Positions 56,551 through 64,000 of a stretch of 64,000 bases of DNA are shown here, in pieces (the first letter of the stretch is position 1; each line of letters opens with the position of its first letter). The notes under the pieces are model-generated. The model was not told where the DNA came from. It saw only the letters and a list, made by a program, of their open reading frames with translations, and made no database searches. Position numbers and translations under genes: made by a program. The stretch is from positions 47,918 to 111,917 of the forward strand of contig JAHDXW010000007.1 in assembly GCA_023383015.1 (NCBI GenBank), written 5' to 3'. This DNA comes from Paracoccaceae bacterium (GTDB lineage: Bacteria; Pseudomonadota; Alphaproteobacteria; Rhodobacterales; Rhodobacteraceae).

Positions 56551-57102
56551 GTGAGCGGCAGGCTGAGCAGGACGGTCGTGCTGGTGGGCATGATGGGGGC
56601 GGGAAAGACCGCCGTCGGCCAGGCTCTCGCGCGCCTGCTGGGGGTGCCGTTCATCGATTCCGACGACGAGATCGAGCGGGCCGCCAACATGACGGTGGCC
56701 GAGATCTTCGCCCGCGACGGCGAAGCCTTCTTCCGCGGCAGGGAAAGCCAGATCCTGGACCGGCTTCTGGCCGGACCGCCGGCAGTGCTGTCGACCGGCG
56801 GCGGCGCCTTCCTGGCCGAGGCCAACCGGCGGATGATCCACGACCGCGGCGTGTCGGTCTGGCTGAAGGCCAGCGTCGATCTGCTGTGGTCGCGGGTGCG
56901 CCACAAGACGACCCGGCCGCTCCTGCGCACCGACAGCCCGCGCGAGACGCTGCGCACCCTCGCCGAGGCGCGCGCCCCGGTCTATGCCGAGGCCGATCTG
57001 GTGGTGGAGGGCTCGGCCAGCTATTCGGTCGAGGATATGGCGCGCCGGGTGATGGCGGCGCTGGCCGCCCGGCCGGGCGTGCTGGAGGAGCGCGAGGGAT
57101 GA
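56551..57102 (+). CDS. aroK: Shikimate kinase
   Basis: A 183-residue P-loop kinase of the shikimate route. Walker A is GMMGAGKT (13-20), the shikimate-binding site is DSDDEIERAANMTVAEIF with its Asp residues, and GGGAFL plus the lid Arg-rich region TRPLLRTDSPRETL complete the fold. The start is a GTG at 56551; no strong ribosome-binding site is visible. It overlaps aroB by four bases (ATGA), the conserved alphaproteobacterial arrangement. Confidence 0.96.
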   Translation: MSGRLSRTVVLVGMMGAGKTAVGQALARLLGVPFIDSDDEIERAANMTVAEIFARDGEAFFRGRESQILDRLLAGPPAVLSTGGGAFLAEANRRMIHDRGVSVWLKASVDLLWSRVRHKTTRPLLRTDSPRETLRTLAEARAPVYAEADLVVEGSASYSVEDMARRVMAALAARPGVLEEREG

Positions 57103-58208
57103 CAGCGGCAACGGTCGACGTGGCGCTGGGGGCGCGCGGCTATGAGGTGCGCGTGGGCAAGGGGCTGATCGCCCGTGCCGGCGCCGAGATCGCGCCGCTG
57201 CTGGCGCGGCCGCGGGTGGCCATCGTCACCGACGCCGCGGTGGCGGGGCTGCACCTGCCGGCGCTCGAGGCAGCGCTGGCCGGGGCCGGGATCGCATCGA
57301 CGGCGCTTGCCCTGCCGCCCGGCGAGGCCACCAAGGGCTGGGCGGGGCTGTCGCGCACCGTCGAATGGCTGCTCGAGGCGCGGGTCGAGCGGCGCGACAT
57401 CGTCCTGGCGCTGGGCGGTGGCGTTATCGGCGACCTTGCCGGCTTTGCCGCCGCGATCCTGCGCCGCGGGGTGCGCTACGTGCAGCTGCCGACGACCCTG
57501 CTTGCCCAGGTCGACAGCTCGGTCGGCGGCAAGACCGGGATCAACACCGCCCAGGGCAAGAACCTGGTCGGCGCCTTCCACCAGCCCGCGCTGGTGCTGG
57601 CCGACACCGGGGTGCTGGACACGCTGCCCGCACGCGACCTGCGGGCCGGCTACGGCGAGGTCGTCAAGTACGGCCTTCTCGGCGACGCGGGCTATTTCGC
57701 CTGGCTGGAGCGGCACGGCGCGGCGCTGCTGGCCGGTGACGCGGCCCTGCGCGCCGAGGCGGTGCGCCGGTCGGTGGCGATGAAGGCAGCGATCGTGGCG
57801 CGCGACGAGACCGAGACCGGAGAGCGCGCGCTGCTCAACCTCGGCCACACCTTTGCGCATGCGCTCGAGGCGGCGACCGGCTATTCCGACCGGCTCCTGC
57901 ATGGCGAGGCGGTGGCGATCGGCTGCGGGCTGGCGCTGGACCTCTCGGTGCGGCTGGGCCTCTGCCGGCAGGACGCACCGGCGCGGCTGCGGGCCCATCT
58001 CGACGCGGTGGGCGCGCGGGCGCGGCTGGCCGACATCCCGGGCGACCTGCCCGGTGCAACGGCGCTGATCGCGCTGATGGCACAGGACAAGAAGGTGGTG
58101 GACGGGCGGCTGCGCTTCGTGCTGGCGCGGGGCATCGGCGCGGCCTGTGTGGCCGATGACATCCCCCCCGAGGCGGTGGCCGCGGTTCTGGAGGGCGCGC
58201 CGGCCTGA
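57099..58208 (+). CDS. aroB: 3-dehydroquinate synthase
   Basis: A 369-residue NAD- and Zn-dependent enzyme making 3-dehydroquinate from DAHP. Signatures are LALGGGVIGDLAGFAAAILRRG, QLPTTLLAQVDSSVGGKTGIN and the metal-binding ERALLNLGHTFAHALEA with HGEAVAIG, quoted in part. All key His, Glu and Lys residues appear intact. Its ATG lies in the aroK stop, so the two shikimate genes are coupled. Confidence 0.97.
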   Translation: MTAATVDVALGARGYEVRVGKGLIARAGAEIAPLLARPRVAIVTDAAVAGLHLPALEAALAGAGIASTALALPPGEATKGWAGLSRTVEWLLEARVERRDIVLALGGGVIGDLAGFAAAILRRGVRYVQLPTTLLAQVDSSVGGKTGINTAQGKNLVGAFHQPALVLADTGVLDTLPARDLRAGYGEVVKYGLLGDAGYFAWLERHGAALLAGDAALRAEAVRRSVAMKAAIVARDETETGERALLNLGHTFAHALEAATGYSDRLLHGEAVAIGCGLALDLSVRLGLCRQDAPARLRAHLDAVGARARLADIPGDLPGATALIALMAQDKKVVDGRLRFVLARGIGAACVADDIPPEAVAAVLEGAPA

Positions 58209-58217
58209 GCAAGGGCG

Positions 58218-58233
58218 GCGGCCGGGCGGCCGC
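58218..58233. terminator. Candidate bidirectional hairpin between aroB and ssb
   Basis: GCGGCC-GGGC-GGCCGC lies ten bases after the aroB stop and just before the ssb stop on the other strand. It is short and has no T-run. Confidence 0.35.
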
Positions 58234-58248
58234 GCCCGCGCGATGGCC

Positions 58249-58773
58249 TCAGAACGGGATCTCGTCGTCAAGGTCGCTGCTGCTGCCGCCGCGCCCCCCC
58301 GCGACCCCCCCGGACGGCCCGCCCGAAGGGCTGCCGAAGCGGTCGTCGGGCGGGCCGCCGCGATCGAAGCCGCCGCTGTCCTGCCCCCACCCGCCGCCGG
58401 CCCCTGCGCCTCCGCCCTCGCCGCGGCCGTCCAGCAGCGTCAGCTCGCCGCGGAAGGGACGCAGCGCCACCTCGGTGGAGTAGCGGTCCTGCCCCGACTG
58501 GTCCTGCCACTTGCGGGTCTCGAGCTGGCCCTCGACATAGACCTTGGAGCCCTTGCGAAGATACTGCTCGGCGATGCGCACGAGGTTTTCGTTGTAGATT
58601 GCCACCGAGTGCCATTCGGTGCGCTCCTTGCGCTCGCCGGTGGCGCGGTCGCGCCAGGTCTCGGAGGTGGCGATGCGCAGGTTGCAGACCTTGCCGCCGG
58701 AGGGAAAGCTGCGCACCTCGGGGTCGCGGCCGAGGTTGCCGATCAGGATGACCTTGTTCACTGAACCCGCCAT
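58249..58773 (-). CDS. ssb: Single-stranded DNA-binding protein
   Basis: A 174-residue protein with an N-terminal OB fold ([20 protein letters not shown], then [16 protein letters not shown] and [20 protein letters not shown], read in part) and a Gly/Ser-rich disordered tail ending in DDEIPF, the conserved partner-binding tip. The ATG at 58773 is the canonical start with GGGAGA upstream; a longer in-frame version to 58797 adds eight residues and is unlikely. It is divergent from the transglycosylase gene. Confidence 0.97.
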   Translation of the reverse strand: MAGSVNKVILIGNLGRDPEVRSFPSGGKVCNLRIATSETWRDRATGERKERTEWHSVAIYNENLVRIAEQYLRKGSKVYVEGQLETRKWQDQSGQDRYSTEVALRPFRGELTLLDGRGEGGGAGAGGGWGQDSGGFDRGGPPDDRFGSPSGGPSGGVAGGRGGSSSDLDDEIPF

Positions 58774-58950
58774 GGCGCGAATCTCCCGCACGTGCATTCG
58801 CCCCGCAGACTAGCCCAGCCGCGGCCGCGCCGACAGGCCCGAGGCCGCCAGGGCGGCCGTCGGCAAGCCCCTGCCCGCCCGGCGCATCCGCGCGCCTGAC
58901 GGGTGGCGCGGCGGCGCCGGGTGTGTATATTCCGCCCGGATCGGGATGGG

Positions 58951-59568
58951 ATGGGGGCGGCGACGGTGGTCAGACGGGCAGGAACGGCAGGCATCGCGCT
59001 CGTCTGTCTTGCGCTGGCGGGAACGGCGACGCAGGCCGAGACGCTCCTGTTCTCCACCTCGACGCGGGGAGCCCCGCCGGGCAGCTTCCAGAACCGGGCC
59101 GCGCTGCTCGACGGCCGGCTGTCGCAGCAGTATGCGGGCTCGGCGCGGCTGCGGCCGCCGGCTGCCGCACCGGCCGCGACGGTGGCGCGCTGGACGGGCA
59201 GCTACCGCGGCCAGTACCTCGCCGTCGCCCGCGAGGCCGCCCGCCGCCACGGCATCCCCGAGGACCTGTTCCTCCGCCTGGTGCAGCGCGAATCGAACTG
59301 GAATCCCGCCGCGGTGTCGCACAAGGGGGCGACCGGGCTGGCGCAGCTGATGCCAGGGACGGCGCAGATGCTTGGCGTCGACATCGGCGATCCCGCCCAG
59401 AACCTTGACGGCGGTGCGCGCTACCTCAGGATGATGTACCGCCGCTTCGGCGACTGGCGGCTGGCGCTGGCCGCCTACAACGCCGGTCCCGAGGCGGTCT
59501 CGCGCCACGGCGGCATCCCGCCCTACGCCGAGACCACGGCCTACGTCCGCGCCGTCTTCGGCAGCTGA
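58951..59568 (+). CDS. Lytic transglycosylase (SLT family)
   Basis: A 205-residue exported murein lytic enzyme. The signal peptide runs to about residue 30 ([18 protein letters not shown]). The SLT domain covers about 90-205 with catalytic E114 in [13 protein letters not shown], then [24 protein letters not shown] and [16 protein letters not shown] box at 58926-58931 lies just upstream. The ATG at 58951 is followed closely by a basic n-region; an ORF start at 58903 is a GTG without support. Adjacent ssb and HerA-like genes are usual neighbours in Rhodobacterales, with no clear functional tie. Confidence 0.93.
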   Translation: MGAATVVRRAGTAGIALVCLALAGTATQAETLLFSTSTRGAPPGSFQNRAALLDGRLSQQYAGSARLRPPAAAPAATVARWTGSYRGQYLAVAREAARRHGIPEDLFLRLVQRESNWNPAAVSHKGATGLAQLMPGTAQMLGVDIGDPAQNLDGGARYLRMMYRRFGDWRLALAAYNAGPEAVSRHGGIPPYAETTAYVRAVFGS

Positions 59569-59590
59569 ACCCGGGGCCCGCCGCGACCGC

Positions 59591-61171
59591 TCAACGGCCG
59601 CGGAAGAGGGTGCCGAAGATGCCGCGCGCCACCGCCGCGCCGGTGCGCGTGCCGATCTGGCGGGCGAAGGACTTGGCGAATGCCTCCGCGACCGAATCGC
59701 CGCGCCCCGCGGCGGCGCGCGGGGCGGCCCGGCCACGGGGCGCGGGCATCGCCGGGCTGTAGCGGCGGGCATGGGCGAACTCGCGCCCCGCACCGCCGCC
59801 AGCCGCACCGCCGCCCGCCGCCCCGCCCGCCGCCGCCCCGCCGCCTGCCGCCTCGCGCGCGGCGGCGGCGGCTCGACGGGCCAGCATCTCATGCGCCGAA
59901 TCGCGGTCGAGCGTCCGGTCGTAGCGGCCGGCGACGGGTGAGGCGGCGAGTGCCGCGGCGCGCTCGGCATCCGTCAGCGGGCCGAGACGGGTGGCCGGCG
60001 GGCGGACCAGCGTGCGCTCGACCACGCCGGGATTGCCCTTGCCCTCGAGGAAGGAGGTCACCGCCTCGCCCGTCCCGAGGTCGCGGATCGCCTCGGCAGT
60101 GGGAAAGCGCGGGTTCGGCCGGTAGGTGTCGGCCGCGGCCTTCAGCGCGCGGGCGTCGTTGGGCGTGAACACCCTCAGCGCGTGCTGGACGCGGTTGCCC
60201 AGCTGCGCAAGCACCGATTCGGGGACGTCGGCGGGGTTCTGGGTGACGAAGTAGACCCCAACGCCCTTGGACCGGATCAGCCGCGCGACCTGCTCGACCT
60301 TCTCGACCAGCGCCCGCGGCGCATCGCGGAACAGCAGATGCGCCTCGTCGAAGAAGAACACGAGCCGCGGGCGAGGCGGGTCGCCGACCTCGGGCAACTC
60401 CTCGAACAGCTCGGACAGCAGCCACAGCAGGAAGGTGGCGTAGAGCCGCGGCGAGGTCATCAGCCGCTCGGCGGCAAGCAGGTTGATCCGCCCCCGCCCC
60501 TCGGCATCGGTCACCATGAGGTCGGCCAGCGACAGGGCCGGCTCGCCCAGGAAGCGGTCGGCGCCCTGGGTCTCGAGCACCAGCAGCCGGCGCTGGATCG
60601 CCCCGACCGAGGCAGTCGCGACATTGCCGTAGCGCAGCGACAGCGCCCGGGCGTTCTCGCCCACCCAGGCGATGATCGCCTGCAGGTCGCGAAGGTCGAG
60701 CAGGGGCAGGCCCTCGTCGTCGGCGACCCGGAAGGCGACATTCATCACCCCTTCCTGCGCCTCGGTCAGCTCCAGCATCCGCGACAGCAGGAGCGGCCCC
60801 ATCTCGGCCACGGTGGCCCGGATGGGATGGCCGCGCTCGCCCCAGATGTCCCAGAAGACCACCGGAAAGGCGCGGTAGCCGAAGCCTGCGTAGCCGATCT
60901 GCGCGGCCCGGCGCAGGAACGCATCATGGCGGCGGTCGTCGGGGTTGCCGGGCAGGGCCATGCCGGCGACATCGCCCTTCACGTCGGCCATGAACACCGG
61001 CACGCCGGCGGCCGAGAAGCCCTCGGCAAGGATCTGCATCGTCACCGTCTTGCCGGTGCCGGTGGCCCCGGCGATCAGCCCGTGCCGGTTGGCAAGCTGC
61101 AGGATAAGCCGCTGGGGAACCGCATGGCCCTCGCCGCCGCCGCCGACGAAGATGCCCTCCTCGCCGCTCAC
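59591..61171 (-). CDS. HerA/DUF853-type ATPase
   Basis: A 526-residue P-loop ATPase of the HerA-FtsK superfamily. Walker A is GATGTGKT (35-42), [13 protein letters not shown] follows, and Walker B is [32 protein letters not shown] and [16 protein letters not shown] are DUF853 signatures. The C-terminal 100 residues are low-complexity, Ala/Gly/Arg-rich (many GGAAGG units). The start is a GTG overlapping the tatC stop (GTGA), so it is read with the Tat genes. Its biological role is not established; relatives are sometimes linked to DNA processing. Confidence 0.92.
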   Translation of the reverse strand: MSGEEGIFVGGGGEGHAVPQRLILQLANRHGLIAGATGTGKTVTMQILAEGFSAAGVPVFMADVKGDVAGMALPGNPDDRRHDAFLRRAAQIGYAGFGYRAFPVVFWDIWGERGHPIRATVAEMGPLLLSRMLELTEAQEGVMNVAFRVADDEGLPLLDLRDLQAIIAWVGENARALSLRYGNVATASVGAIQRRLLVLETQGADRFLGEPALSLADLMVTDAEGRGRINLLAAERLMTSPRLYATFLLWLLSELFEELPEVGDPPRPRLVFFFDEAHLLFRDAPRALVEKVEQVARLIRSKGVGVYFVTQNPADVPESVLAQLGNRVQHALRVFTPNDARALKAAADTYRPNPRFPTAEAIRDLGTGEAVTSFLEGKGNPGVVERTLVRPPATRLGPLTDAERAAALAASPVAGRYDRTLDRDSAHEMLARRAAAAAREAAGGGAAAGGAAGGGAAGGGAGREFAHARRYSPAMPAPRGRAAPRAAAGRGDSVAEAFAKSFARQIGTRTGAAVARGIFGTLFRGR

Positions 61172-62037
61172 GTCGCGCCTTCGTCCTCGTCGAGAACCCC
61201 CATCGCGCGCAACTCGGCGTTGCGTCTGCGCTCCACCCGGCGGACGAGGATGATCGAGACCTCGTAGAGCCCGTAGACCACCGTGAACAGCATCACCTGC
61301 GTGATGACGTCGGGCGGCGTCACGATCGCGGCCAGCACGAGGATGCCGACGACGGCATACTTGCGCACCGAGCCGAGCCCCGCGGCCGACACCAGCCCGG
61401 CCTTGCCCATCAGCGTCAGCAGCACCGGCAGCTGGAAGCAGAGGCCGAAGGCGATGATGAACTTGGTGGTCAGCGAGAGATATTCCTCCACCGAACCCTG
61501 GAAGGTGATCCCGGCGGTCGCCAGCGTCTGGCCGGCCTCTCCGGCCGCCGCCGCCGGCTCGCCCGAGGCGAGCATGCCGGGCTGCTGGAAGCTGAGGAAG
61601 AAGTCGAACGCGAGCGGGGTGACGCCGTAGAAGGCGAAGGCGGCGCCGAGGAAGAACATCGCCGGCGAGGCGATCAGGAACGGCAGGAAGGCCTGTTTCT
61701 CGGTCCGGTAGAGGCCGGGGGCCACGAACCGCCAGAGCTGGTAGGCGATGTAGGGGAAGGACAGCACGAAGCCGCCGAACAGCGAGATGCGGATGGCGAC
61801 GAAGAAGCCCTCCTGCAGCTTGATCAGGATCAGCCCGCAGTCCTGGCCGCGGTCGGCCAGCGCGCCGCAGATCGGGTGGGTCAGGAAGTTGAAGATCGGG
61901 TTCCAGACCGTGAAGCAGGCCACCATCGCCGCTAGGAACGCGATCAGCGATCGGATCAGCCGGGTCCGCAGTTCGGCCAGATGCTCGATCAGCGGCGCGC
62001 TGCTGTCCTCGATCTCGTCGACCGGCTCGCCCTTCAT
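61168..62037 (-). CDS. tatC: Twin-arginine translocase subunit TatC
   Basis: A 289-residue polytopic receptor of the Tat pathway with six helices. It has the N-terminal [17 protein letters not shown], the conserved Glu/Phe-rich loop FRFV-type region around [19 protein letters not shown] and the periplasmic P-loop [10 protein letters not shown] 25-residue Ala/Gly-rich insert ([17 protein letters not shown]) lies in the third periplasmic part. It recognises the twin-arginine peptide with TatB. The start overlaps the tatB stop (ATGA). Confidence 0.95.
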   Translation of the reverse strand: MKGEPVDEIEDSSAPLIEHLAELRTRLIRSLIAFLAAMVACFTVWNPIFNFLTHPICGALADRGQDCGLILIKLQEGFFVAIRISLFGGFVLSFPYIAYQLWRFVAPGLYRTEKQAFLPFLIASPAMFFLGAAFAFYGVTPLAFDFFLSFQQPGMLASGEPAAAAGEAGQTLATAGITFQGSVEEYLSLTTKFIIAFGLCFQLPVLLTLMGKAGLVSAAGLGSVRKYAVVGILVLAAIVTPPDVITQVMLFTVVYGLYEVSIILVRRVERRRNAELRAMGVLDEDEGAT

Positions 62038-62606
62038 GCCTCATCCCCCTTCGGCGCCGCGGCCGGCGGCTGGGCGGACGGTGCGGCGGGTGCGGCCGTC
62101 GGCGGCGCGGCGGCGCGGCGGGCCGCGTATTCGGCCTGCAGCGCCTCGGCGCGCGCCTTGGTCTCGGCGGCGAGCGCGGCGGTGGCCGGCCCGCGCTCGG
62201 CCGCAGGCTGGGCCGGTGCCGCCGCCGTCGATGCCGCCGGCGCCGAGGCCGGCGCTGGCGACGGCTGTCCGGCCACGCGGCCCGGCGAGGTCGCCGCCTT
62301 CAGCGGGTCGCGCAGCGCCTCCAGATCGGCGGTCGCCTCCTTGACCGTCTTGCGGATGCTGTCGAGCCCGAAGTCGCGCGACCCGCCCGCCGAGCGCTTG
62401 ATGTCCTTGAGATCCTTGGCGACATCCTTGATCCCGGCCTCGTCGGCCGCGCTTTCCATGGCGCGGCTGAACTCGCGCGCCATGGTCCGCATCTTGGCCG
62501 TGAACCGGCCAAGGGCCCGGAACATCGCCGGCAGATCCTTCGGCCCCACCACGATCAGCGCCACGATGCCGATCAGGAGAAGCTCGCTCCAGCCGATGTC
62601 GAACAT
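62034..62606 (-). CDS. tatB: Twin-arginine translocase subunit TatB
   Basis: A 190-residue single-pass protein starting [26 protein letters not shown], the TatB signature with its conserved Glu and Gly-Pro hinge. An amphipathic helix follows ([24 protein letters not shown], read in part) and then a long, Ala/Pro-rich tail. It forms the receptor complex with TatC. The gap to the tatA stop is 38 bases and the start has AGGCGG upstream. Confidence 0.95.
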   Translation of the reverse strand: MFDIGWSELLLIGIVALIVVGPKDLPAMFRALGRFTAKMRTMAREFSRAMESAADEAGIKDVAKDLKDIKRSAGGSRDFGLDSIRKTVKEATADLEALRDPLKAATSPGRVAGQPSPAPASAPAASTAAAPAQPAAERGPATAALAAETKARAEALQAEYAARRAAAPPTAAPAAPSAQPPAAAPKGDEA

Positions 62607-62644
62607 GCGCCGCCTCCTTCAGGCCGCGCGGCCCTGCGGGTCGC

Positions 62645-62881
62645 TCAGGCCTTGTCGCGTTCGGCCGGAGCGGTTGCGCCCGGGGCCGCGGGGGATACGT
62701 CCTTGGCCGCCTCGAGCCGCGCCGCCTCGGCCTCCTCGGCCCCGTCCTTCACGCCGCGCTTGAACGCGGTGATGCCCTTCCCGACTTCGCCCATCAGCGA
62801 GGCGATCTTGCCGCGGCCGAACAGCACGAGCACCACGATCGCGATCAAGAGCAGGCCGGGCAGGCCGATGTTGTTGAGCAT
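62645..62881 (-). CDS. tatA: Twin-arginine translocase subunit TatA
   Basis: A 78-residue pore-forming subunit with a short periplasmic start (MLNNIGLPG), one transmembrane helix ([17 protein letters not shown]) and an amphipathic helix ([20 protein letters not shown]), all typical of TatA. The acidic/Ala-rich tail is usual. It is the first gene of the tatA-tatB-tatC-HerA run. The ATG at 62881 is preceded by GGGAGTGAGCC. Confidence 0.96.
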   Translation of the reverse strand: MLNNIGLPGLLLIAIVVLVLFGRGKIASLMGEVGKGITAFKRGVKDGAEEAEAARLEAAKDVSPAAPGATAPAERDKA

Positions 62882-62998
62882 GGCTCACTCCCTCCACGCC
62901 GGCACGGGGCACGTCCCCGCGCCGTCGCCTTCATTTATGGGCAATCGCAGGCGGATCAAAGGCCGATTCCGCATCGCCCGCCGTTTTCGGCCGGCCGT

Positions 62999-63778
62999 TC
63001 ACAGCGTCGCGACGACGGCGCCGCCGTCCAGCAGGATGTTCTGGCCGACGATGAAGCCCGCATGCACCGAGCAGAGGAAGGCGCAGGCGGCGCCGAATTC
63101 GGCCGGCGTGCCGTAGCGGCGCGCCGGGATCGTCGCCGCCCGCCGCGCCCGCGCCTCCTCAAGGCTGATGTTCTCGGCCCGCGCCACCCCCGCGTCGAGC
63201 GCATCGGCGCGGTCGGTGGCGTGGAGACCGGGCAGCAGGTTGTTGATGGTCACGCCGTGCGGTGCCACCTGCCGCGCGGTGCCGGCGACGAAGCCGGTCA
63301 GCCCGGCGCGGGCGGTGTTGGACAGGCCGAGCTGCGCGACGGGGGCCTTGACCGCCTGGCTGGTGATGTTGACTACCCGGCCCCAGCCGCGCGTCATCAT
63401 GCCCGGCACCAGCGCCTGCATCAGCATCACCGGCGTCAGCATGTTGGCATCGATGGCGCGCAGGAAGTCCTCGCGCCCCCAGTCGGTCCAGTAGCCGGGC
63501 GGAGGGCCGCCGGCGTTGGTGACAAGGATGTCGACGGCGCCGGCCGCCTCCAGCACGCGGGTGCGGCCATCCTCGCCGGTGATGTCGGCGGCGACCGGGA
63601 CGACCGCGACGCCGTGCGCGGCGGCGATCTCGGCCGCCGTCCGGGCCAGCGCCTCCTCGCCGCGGGCATTCAGGACAAGATCGACGCCGGCTGCCGCAAG
63701 CGCCTCGGCGCAGCCGCGGCCGAGACCCCTGGAGGAGGCGCAGACCAGCGCCCGCTTGCCGGCAATCCCGAGATCCAT
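62999..63778 (-). CDS. SDR-family protein with altered catalytic motif
   Basis: A 259-residue Rossmann-fold protein with the nucleotide loop CASSRGLGRGCA, NAGGPPPG and VNITSQAVKAPVAQ. At the place of the active-site YxxxK it reads SNTAR (LGLSNTARAGLTGF), so Tyr and Lys are replaced. Relatives of the FabG-like group with this exchange are known to me, and I infer they either use another mechanism or are not classical dehydrogenases. Downstream GVTINNLLPGL fits SDRs. The ATG at 63778 follows GGGGAGGATGGTGCG. It is upstream of tatA on the same strand with a 117-base gap. Confidence 0.9.
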   Translation of the reverse strand: MDLGIAGKRALVCASSRGLGRGCAEALAAAGVDLVLNARGEEALARTAAEIAAAHGVAVVPVAADITGEDGRTRVLEAAGAVDILVTNAGGPPPGYWTDWGREDFLRAIDANMLTPVMLMQALVPGMMTRGWGRVVNITSQAVKAPVAQLGLSNTARAGLTGFVAGTARQVAPHGVTINNLLPGLHATDRADALDAGVARAENISLEEARARRAATIPARRYGTPAEFGAACAFLCSVHAGFIVGQNILLDGGAVVATL

Positions 63779-63943
63779 CGCACCATCCTCCCCTTCCGGA
63801 CGCGCAGGCGTCGCGGTTGCCTATCACCGCCGGCAGGTTGTAGAAAGCCCCGCCGTCCCGGAGTTGCCGCCCGGGAAACACTGCGTGGCGCCGCCGGACC
63901 GGCCGGCACGGTTGACCGGCCCGACCAACCGGCGCAGGGTGGC

Positions 63944-64000
63944 TGGGCAGGCATGGCGGGGCCGCGCCGGCCTTCGCACGCGCCCCGCCATGCCTGCCCA
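63944..64000. repeat. Perfect 19-bp inverted repeat at the window edge
   Basis: TGGGCAGGCATGGCGGGGC (63944-63962) is the exact reverse complement of 63982-64000, with a 19-base spacer. The arms may extend beyond the window. It could be a strong terminator for a gene to the right or one copy of a dispersed palindromic repeat. The rest of 63779-63943 shows nothing definite. Confidence 0.55.

Overview
The window is about 64 kb of very GC-rich DNA. It looks like an ordinary chromosomal segment of an alphaproteobacterium of the Rhodobacterales (Paracoccaceae/Roseobacteraceae type). The reasons are: the order ntrB-ntrC-ntrY-ntrX-trkA-trkH-hfq-hflX; a 77-residue Hfq; NtrC and NtrX both lacking the sigma-54 contact loop; fused ispDF; neighbouring DUF6456- and DUF6477-like genes; and ssb, transglycosylase and HerA genes next to tatABC. 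I found no rRNA, tRNA, CRISPR array, prophage or insertion sequence. Functions come from motifs and family resemblance read by eye; no database search was possible.

Layout. 1-2.7 kb: end of an acyl-CoA synthetase gene, a DsbA/FrnE-type thioredoxin-fold protein and a drug-efflux MFS protein, overlapping on +. 2.9-4.0 kb: an acidic repeat protein with an EF-hand-like loop. 4.0-13.5 kb: mfd, a membrane protein, hemB, a YSC84-like lipoprotein, a beta-hydroxyacid dehydrogenase and a penicillin-acylase-family hydrolase. 13.7-24.7 kb (all -): hflX, hfq, trkH, trkA, ntrX, ntrY, ntrC, ntrB. 25.0-28.4 kb (+): ispDF, pgpA, pncC, then hpt and a tiny membrane protein, with a COQ10-like gene facing pncC. 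28.6-30.0 kb: two c-type cytochromes. 30.0-32.4 kb (-): a polar amino acid ABC importer. 32.5-38.1 kb: a beta-helix/membrane protein, lipA, aquaporin, and the DUF6456/DUF6477 divergent pair whose shared spacer has DnaA-box and CtrA-like sites. 38.1-39.7 kb: a non-pyrrolysine MttB homologue. 40.2-45.0 kb: a secreted PAN plus SUEL-lectin-like protein, guaA, and two tandem secreted paralogues. 45.2-52.4 kb: an AraC regulator followed by a peptide/nickel-type ABC importer operon with a fused double ATPase. 52.4-58.2 kb: CNNM/CorC protein, xerD, an exported helical protein and a 44-residue membrane microprotein on -, facing away from aroK-aroB. 58.2-63.8 kb: ssb, lytic transglycosylase, HerA-like ATPase, tatC-tatB-tatA and an SDR protein.

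How it works together. The largest coherent block joins nitrogen sensing (NtrBC, NtrYX), potassium uptake (TrkAH) and post-transcriptional/ribosome control (Hfq, HflX). Isoprenoid and phospholipid genes are translationally coupled (ispDF-pgpA-pncC). Two importers bring in amino acids and peptides. The TatABC export system is in the window, and several candidate Tat substrates occur (the YSC84-like lipoprotein, the peptide-binding protein).

The least explained material is the secreted/surface set: the acidic repeat protein at 2.9 kb, the beta-helix membrane protein at 32.5 kb, the PAN/lectin protein at 40.2 kb and the tandem paralogues at 42.8 and 44.0 kb. The paralogues share a leader with a TATSCT box and a 5-prime hairpin. 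No single locus is clearly a new defence or mobile system.
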